Shown: in pieces, positions 60,456 to 64,000 of the stretch
How positions within the stretch are numbered: the stretch's first letter is position 1
How the letters are laid out: each line of letters begins with the position of its first letter
Assembly: GCA_027484165.1 (NCBI GenBank)
Contig: JAIXWH010000150.1
Coordinates: 1 to 64,000 of the forward strand
DNA length: 64,000 bases
Direction: 5' to 3'
Origin: Chitinophagaceae bacterium
Lineage (GTDB): Bacteria > Bacteroidota > Bacteroidia > Chitinophagales > Chitinophagaceae
Notes under the pieces: model-generated
The model's input: the letters and a program-made list of their open reading frames with translations, nothing else
Databases searched by the model: none
What the model was told of the DNA's origin: nothing
Program-made: the position numbers and the translations under genes

Positions 60456-61859
60456 ATGTTTATAAAACAATTTTACACCAACTGCTTAAGTGAAGCTGCA
60501 TACTATATAGAAAGTGAAGGGGAAGCTGCCATTATTGATCCGCTGAGAGATATCGATGTTTATCTGGAAATGGCTAAGGAGAGAAATGCAACAATCAAAT
60601 ATATTTTTGAAACTCATTTTCATGCCGACTTTGTAAGTGGACATATTGATTTAAGCAAACAAACCAATGCTCCTATTGTTTATGGTCCTGGTGCAAAAAC
60701 CAACTATGAAATATATAATGCAAAAGATGGCGAAAGTTTAAGAATAGGAAAATGTGCTATTGAAGTAATACATACTCCCGGTCATACCCTTGAAAGTTCT
60801 TGTTATTTACTTAAAGATGAAAACAATAAACCACATGCTATTTTCACAGGAGATACTTTATTTGTTGGTGATGTAGGCAGGCCAGATTTAAGCAGTGGTA
60901 ATATGAGCAGTGAAGATCTTGCCGGCATCATGTACGAAACCATACAAAATAAAATACTTCCCCTGAATGATGAGATTTTAGTTTATCCGGCTCATGGACC
61001 TGGAAGCAGCTGTGGAAAAAATCTCGGACCTAATACTCATAGTACTATCGGTGAACAAAAAAAGACAAATTATGCTTTAAGCAGCCAAACAAAAGAAGAA
61101 TTTGTAAAAGCCGTTACTACAGGATTACAAAGCGCTCCGGTTTATTTTGCTATCAATGCTAAAATTAATCAGGAAGGATACGAAGATGTAAAAAAAGTAA
61201 AAGAACAAGGTTTGCAATTATTATCCATAAACGAATTTAAAAGTGCGGCAGAAAACGGAGCCATCATATTGGATACGCGAGCGGCTACAACATTTACAAA
61301 TGGCTTTATTCCTGGCTCCATATCTATTGGACTCGAAGGCAGATTTGCAGAATGGGCAGGAATGATTCTCCCTTTTAATAAAAACATTATTTTGGTAACA
61401 GATGAAGGAAAAGAAGAAGAAAGTGTGATTCGTCTTTCAAGAGTGGGCTTTGAAAAGATGTTAGGCTGTTTGAAAGGAGGGTTTGAGGCTTGGAGAAATG
61501 CAAATGAACCTATCGATATGATTATTGATGTCGAAGCCGATGAGTTGATTATGGATATCCCTCACGATCCCAATTTATTGGTTGTTGATGTAAGAAAAGA
61601 AGGAGAATGGGCTGACGGGCATCTTGCTGATGCAATGAATTTGCCACTTCAAGAGATGACAAATGTTGCGATGCTTGCTCAATTTGAAGAAAATCAAAAT
61701 TTATACATCCATTGTGCAGGCGGATACAGAAGTGTTATTGCTGCATCATTACTGAAAAGAGAGGGTATTGACAATTTGAGAAATGTATTAGGAGGATGGA
61801 ATTCAATAAAAAATGAGGAAAAAGCAAAAGTAGTTAAAGAAACAAAAGTGTTGGACTAA
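60456..61859 (+). CDS. MBL-fold hydrolase fused to two rhodanese domains (persulfide dioxygenase-like)
   Basis: ETHFHADFVSGHIDL; HTPGHTLESSCYLL; HCAGGYRSVIAASLLKREG. Confidence 0.93.
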   Translation: MFIKQFYTNCLSEAAYYIESEGEAAIIDPLRDIDVYLEMAKERNATIKYIFETHFHADFVSGHIDLSKQTNAPIVYGPGAKTNYEIYNAKDGESLRIGKCAIEVIHTPGHTLESSCYLLKDENNKPHAIFTGDTLFVGDVGRPDLSSGNMSSEDLAGIMYETIQNKILPLNDEILVYPAHGPGSSCGKNLGPNTHSTIGEQKKTNYALSSQTKEEFVKAVTTGLQSAPVYFAINAKINQEGYEDVKKVKEQGLQLLSINEFKSAAENGAIILDTRAATTFTNGFIPGSISIGLEGRFAEWAGMILPFNKNIILVTDEGKEEESVIRLSRVGFEKMLGCLKGGFEAWRNANEPIDMIIDVEADELIMDIPHDPNLLVVDVRKEGEWADGHLADAMNLPLQEMTNVAMLAQFEENQNLYIHCAGGYRSVIAASLLKREGIDNLRNVLGGWNSIKNEEKAKVVKETKVLD

Positions 61860-62761
61860 TCTATAACAGGCAATGGCGCGTCATCTTTCCAAAGTGAATC
61901 ATATGGCCTTTGATAATCCCACTTCCATCTCCTGTGACTCCATAGATAATTATCTGGTTGATTGGAAACAGTTTCTTCCAGAAAATCTCTGTACAATTTA
62001 GTGAGCTCTCCCTCTTTCATGTTGCCTGCTTCTTCAACTACAATATTGGTAACAAATTCATATTTACCACGTTTTATTTTTACAAGCTTAACAAATACAA
62101 CAGCTGTGTTATTTTTAATAGCCCCTTTATCCGGTCCGGTTACAAATGGAACAGGCTTGTTAAAGAAATTCAACCAAAATGCATTTGCAGGATTAGGTGC
62201 GTTTTGATCAGCAGCTAAGCCAATGGAATATTGTTGATTTAATAACTGATGCATTCTGGATTTGAATTCATAAGTAGCTACCAGAATAGTTCCAGTTTTT
62301 GATCTTAAGTCGTAAAATATTTTATTGATGGCTTTATTGTTTATTTTAACATACACACCAACAAATGGAATATTCATTTTTTGAGCAATCAATAAATTGG
62401 CAAACTCCCAGTTAAACTGATGCCCTCCATGAAATTGGATACTTTTTCCTTTTTTTGCCAAGTCAATCACATCTTCAAGATTGATACTTGCCATCTTTTG
62501 AAAACGTCTATCAGATAAGCTGAGCAATTTGATAGTTTCAATAAATGTATCTGTAATGTTTCTGTAAAACTGTTTTGCGATTTTAATTTTTTCCGACTTA
62601 GTTTTTTCAGGAAATGCAATATCCAGATTATTAAAAACTACAACTCGTCTGTATTTAACAAAATGATAAATTACAAAAGCTGCAAAATCACTGATTCTGT
62701 ATAAGATGAAGAAAGGAAGTAATGAGACCAAATAGAGTAAACTATAAATCAGATAATACAT
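61856..62761 (-). CDS. Lysophospholipid acyltransferase (LpxL/HtrB family)
   Basis: VVVFNNLDIAFPEKTKSEKIKIAKQFYRNITDTFIETIKL; ADQNAPNP; PDNYLWSHRRWKW. Confidence 0.92.
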   Translation of the reverse strand: MYYLIYSLLYLVSLLPFFILYRISDFAAFVIYHFVKYRRVVVFNNLDIAFPEKTKSEKIKIAKQFYRNITDTFIETIKLLSLSDRRFQKMASINLEDVIDLAKKGKSIQFHGGHQFNWEFANLLIAQKMNIPFVGVYVKINNKAINKIFYDLRSKTGTILVATYEFKSRMHQLLNQQYSIGLAADQNAPNPANAFWLNFFNKPVPFVTGPDKGAIKNNTAVVFVKLVKIKRGKYEFVTNIVVEEAGNMKEGELTKLYRDFLEETVSNQPDNYLWSHRRWKWDYQRPYDSLWKDDAPLPVID

Positions 62762-62776
62762 TTTTAAATAACTATT

Positions 62777-64000
62777 TTAAAGTATGGTATTTTGCAAAAT
62801 ACTGTCCTGATTGATAAAATCGATATTATAATGAAGCCCTCTGCTTTCCTTTCTTAACTCGGCGCTTTTCACAATCAAATATGCAATGGTAATCATATTT
62901 CTTAATTCACATAGCTGAGGCGATACTTCTGTTTTTTGATAAAGCGTTTCGGTTTCCTGATGCAAAAGGTCAAGTCTTCTGCTTGCTCTTTGCAACCGTT
63001 CATTATTCCTTACAATACCAACATAATCACTCATCAGTAATTTTAACTCCTTAACACTTTGAGTTATCAAAATCATTTCTTTTGGAGCAGTTGTTCCCGC
63101 TGCGTTCCAATCTGGAATATTGTTTTTGAAAGAAGTATTTTCTATTTCTTTAACTGATTTTACATATGAACGATGCGAAAACACCATTGCTTCCAACAAG
63201 GAATTGCTTGCTAATCTATTTGCACCATGCAAACCCGTACTTGCGCACTCACCAGAAGCATACAAATGCTTTATTGAGGTCCTTCCCCATTCGTCTGTTT
63301 TAATGCCACCGCAACTGTAATGAGCAGCAGGAGCAACTGGAATCATATCTTTACTCACGTCAATGCCTATGTTAAAACACTTTTCATAGATATTGGGGAA
63401 ATGTTCTTTGAATTTATCTGTGGGTATCTCTCTGCAATCTAAAAAAACAAATTCTGTTCCATTAATCTTCATCTCATTATCTATGGCTCTTGCAACAATA
63501 TCTCGCGGGGCTAAATCTTTTCTGGAATCATATTTTTCCATAAAGGCTATTCCTTCGCTATTACGTAATATACCTCCTTCGCCTCTAACCGCTTCCGTTA
63601 TTAAAAAAGAATATCCTTTAACCCCAGATTCATACAATGCAGTGGGATGAAATTGAATAAATTCCATATTCTCAATTCTTCCTTTTGCTCTGTAAACCAT
63701 TGCAACGCCATCACCAGTTGCGATGGATGGATTGGTTGTTGTTCTATATACTTGTCCGTTACCTCCTGTTGCCAATAAAATAATCCTTGAAATTATTTTT
63801 TCAATCTTTCTAGTATGAAGATTAAGCACATAAACTCCATAGCATTCTGTATCTGGTGTTGATTTTGTAACCAGGTATCCAATATGATGCTGAGTAATCA
63901 AATCAAGAACAAAACAATGACTGATCAATTTGATGTTGTTGCATTTTTTGATGGCTTCGAGCAAAGCTCTTTCCATCTCTTTACCAGTAATGTCTTTATG
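62777..64000 (-). CDS. nadB: L-aspartate oxidase, 5' end beyond the window
   Basis: LLATGGNGQVYRTTTNPSIATGDGVAMVYRA; FIQFHPTALY; APAAHYSCGGIKTDEWGRTSI. Confidence 0.93.
   Translation of the reverse strand, partial: HKDITGKEMERALLEAIKKCNNIKLISHCFVLDLITQHHIGYLVTKSTPDTECYGVYVLNLHTRKIEKIISRIILLATGGNGQVYRTTTNPSIATGDGVAMVYRAKGRIENMEFIQFHPTALYESGVKGYSFLITEAVRGEGGILRNSEGIAFMEKYDSRKDLAPRDIVARAIDNEMKINGTEFVFLDCREIPTDKFKEHFPNIYEKCFNIGIDVSKDMIPVAPAAHYSCGGIKTDEWGRTSIKHLYASGECASTGLHGANRLASNSLLEAMVFSHRSYVKSVKEIENTSFKNNIPDWNAAGTTAPKEMILITQSVKELKLLMSDYVGIVRNNERLQRASRRLDLLHQETETLYQKTEVSPQLCELRNMITIAYLIVKSAELRKESRGLHYNIDFINQDSILQNTIL

Overview
The window is 64 kb of AT-rich chromosome, most like a Bacteroidota (Chitinophagaceae/Sphingobacteriales-type) genome. 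This rests on protein families, FtsZ/MraY architecture and TAnnTTTG promoter motifs. Content is mostly housekeeping: a near-complete division/cell-wall (dcw) cluster on the minus strand (mraZ-rsmH-ftsL-like-ftsI-murE-mraY-murD-ftsW-murG-murC-ftsQ-ftsA-ftsZ, ~17.4-34.4 kb), atpDC, metG, leuS, dxs, ruvC, greA, tsaB, scpA, mscL, uppP, ftsX, kup and a truncated nadB. I saw no phage, transposase, CRISPR array, rRNA or tRNA. The standout is inside leuS. A DUF559 (Vsr/PD-(D/E)XK-like) endonuclease domain sits in-frame in the LeuRS editing-domain region. It is bounded by perfect 22-bp inverted repeats, each carrying a hairpin that is translated as part of LeuRS. Removing 453 bp (151 codons) between two ACCTC copies would restore an uninterrupted LeuRS. 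This looks like a protein-coding, palindrome-ended mobile element. Secondary signals: decameric repeats matching MraZ operators and a DnaA-box cluster upstream of mraZ, composite inverted intergenic repeats flanking dxs with a 30-bp palindrome, a long hairpin between mraY and murD, and a DsbD whose N-terminal domain lacks its Cys pair next to a stand-alone nDsbD-like protein that has one.
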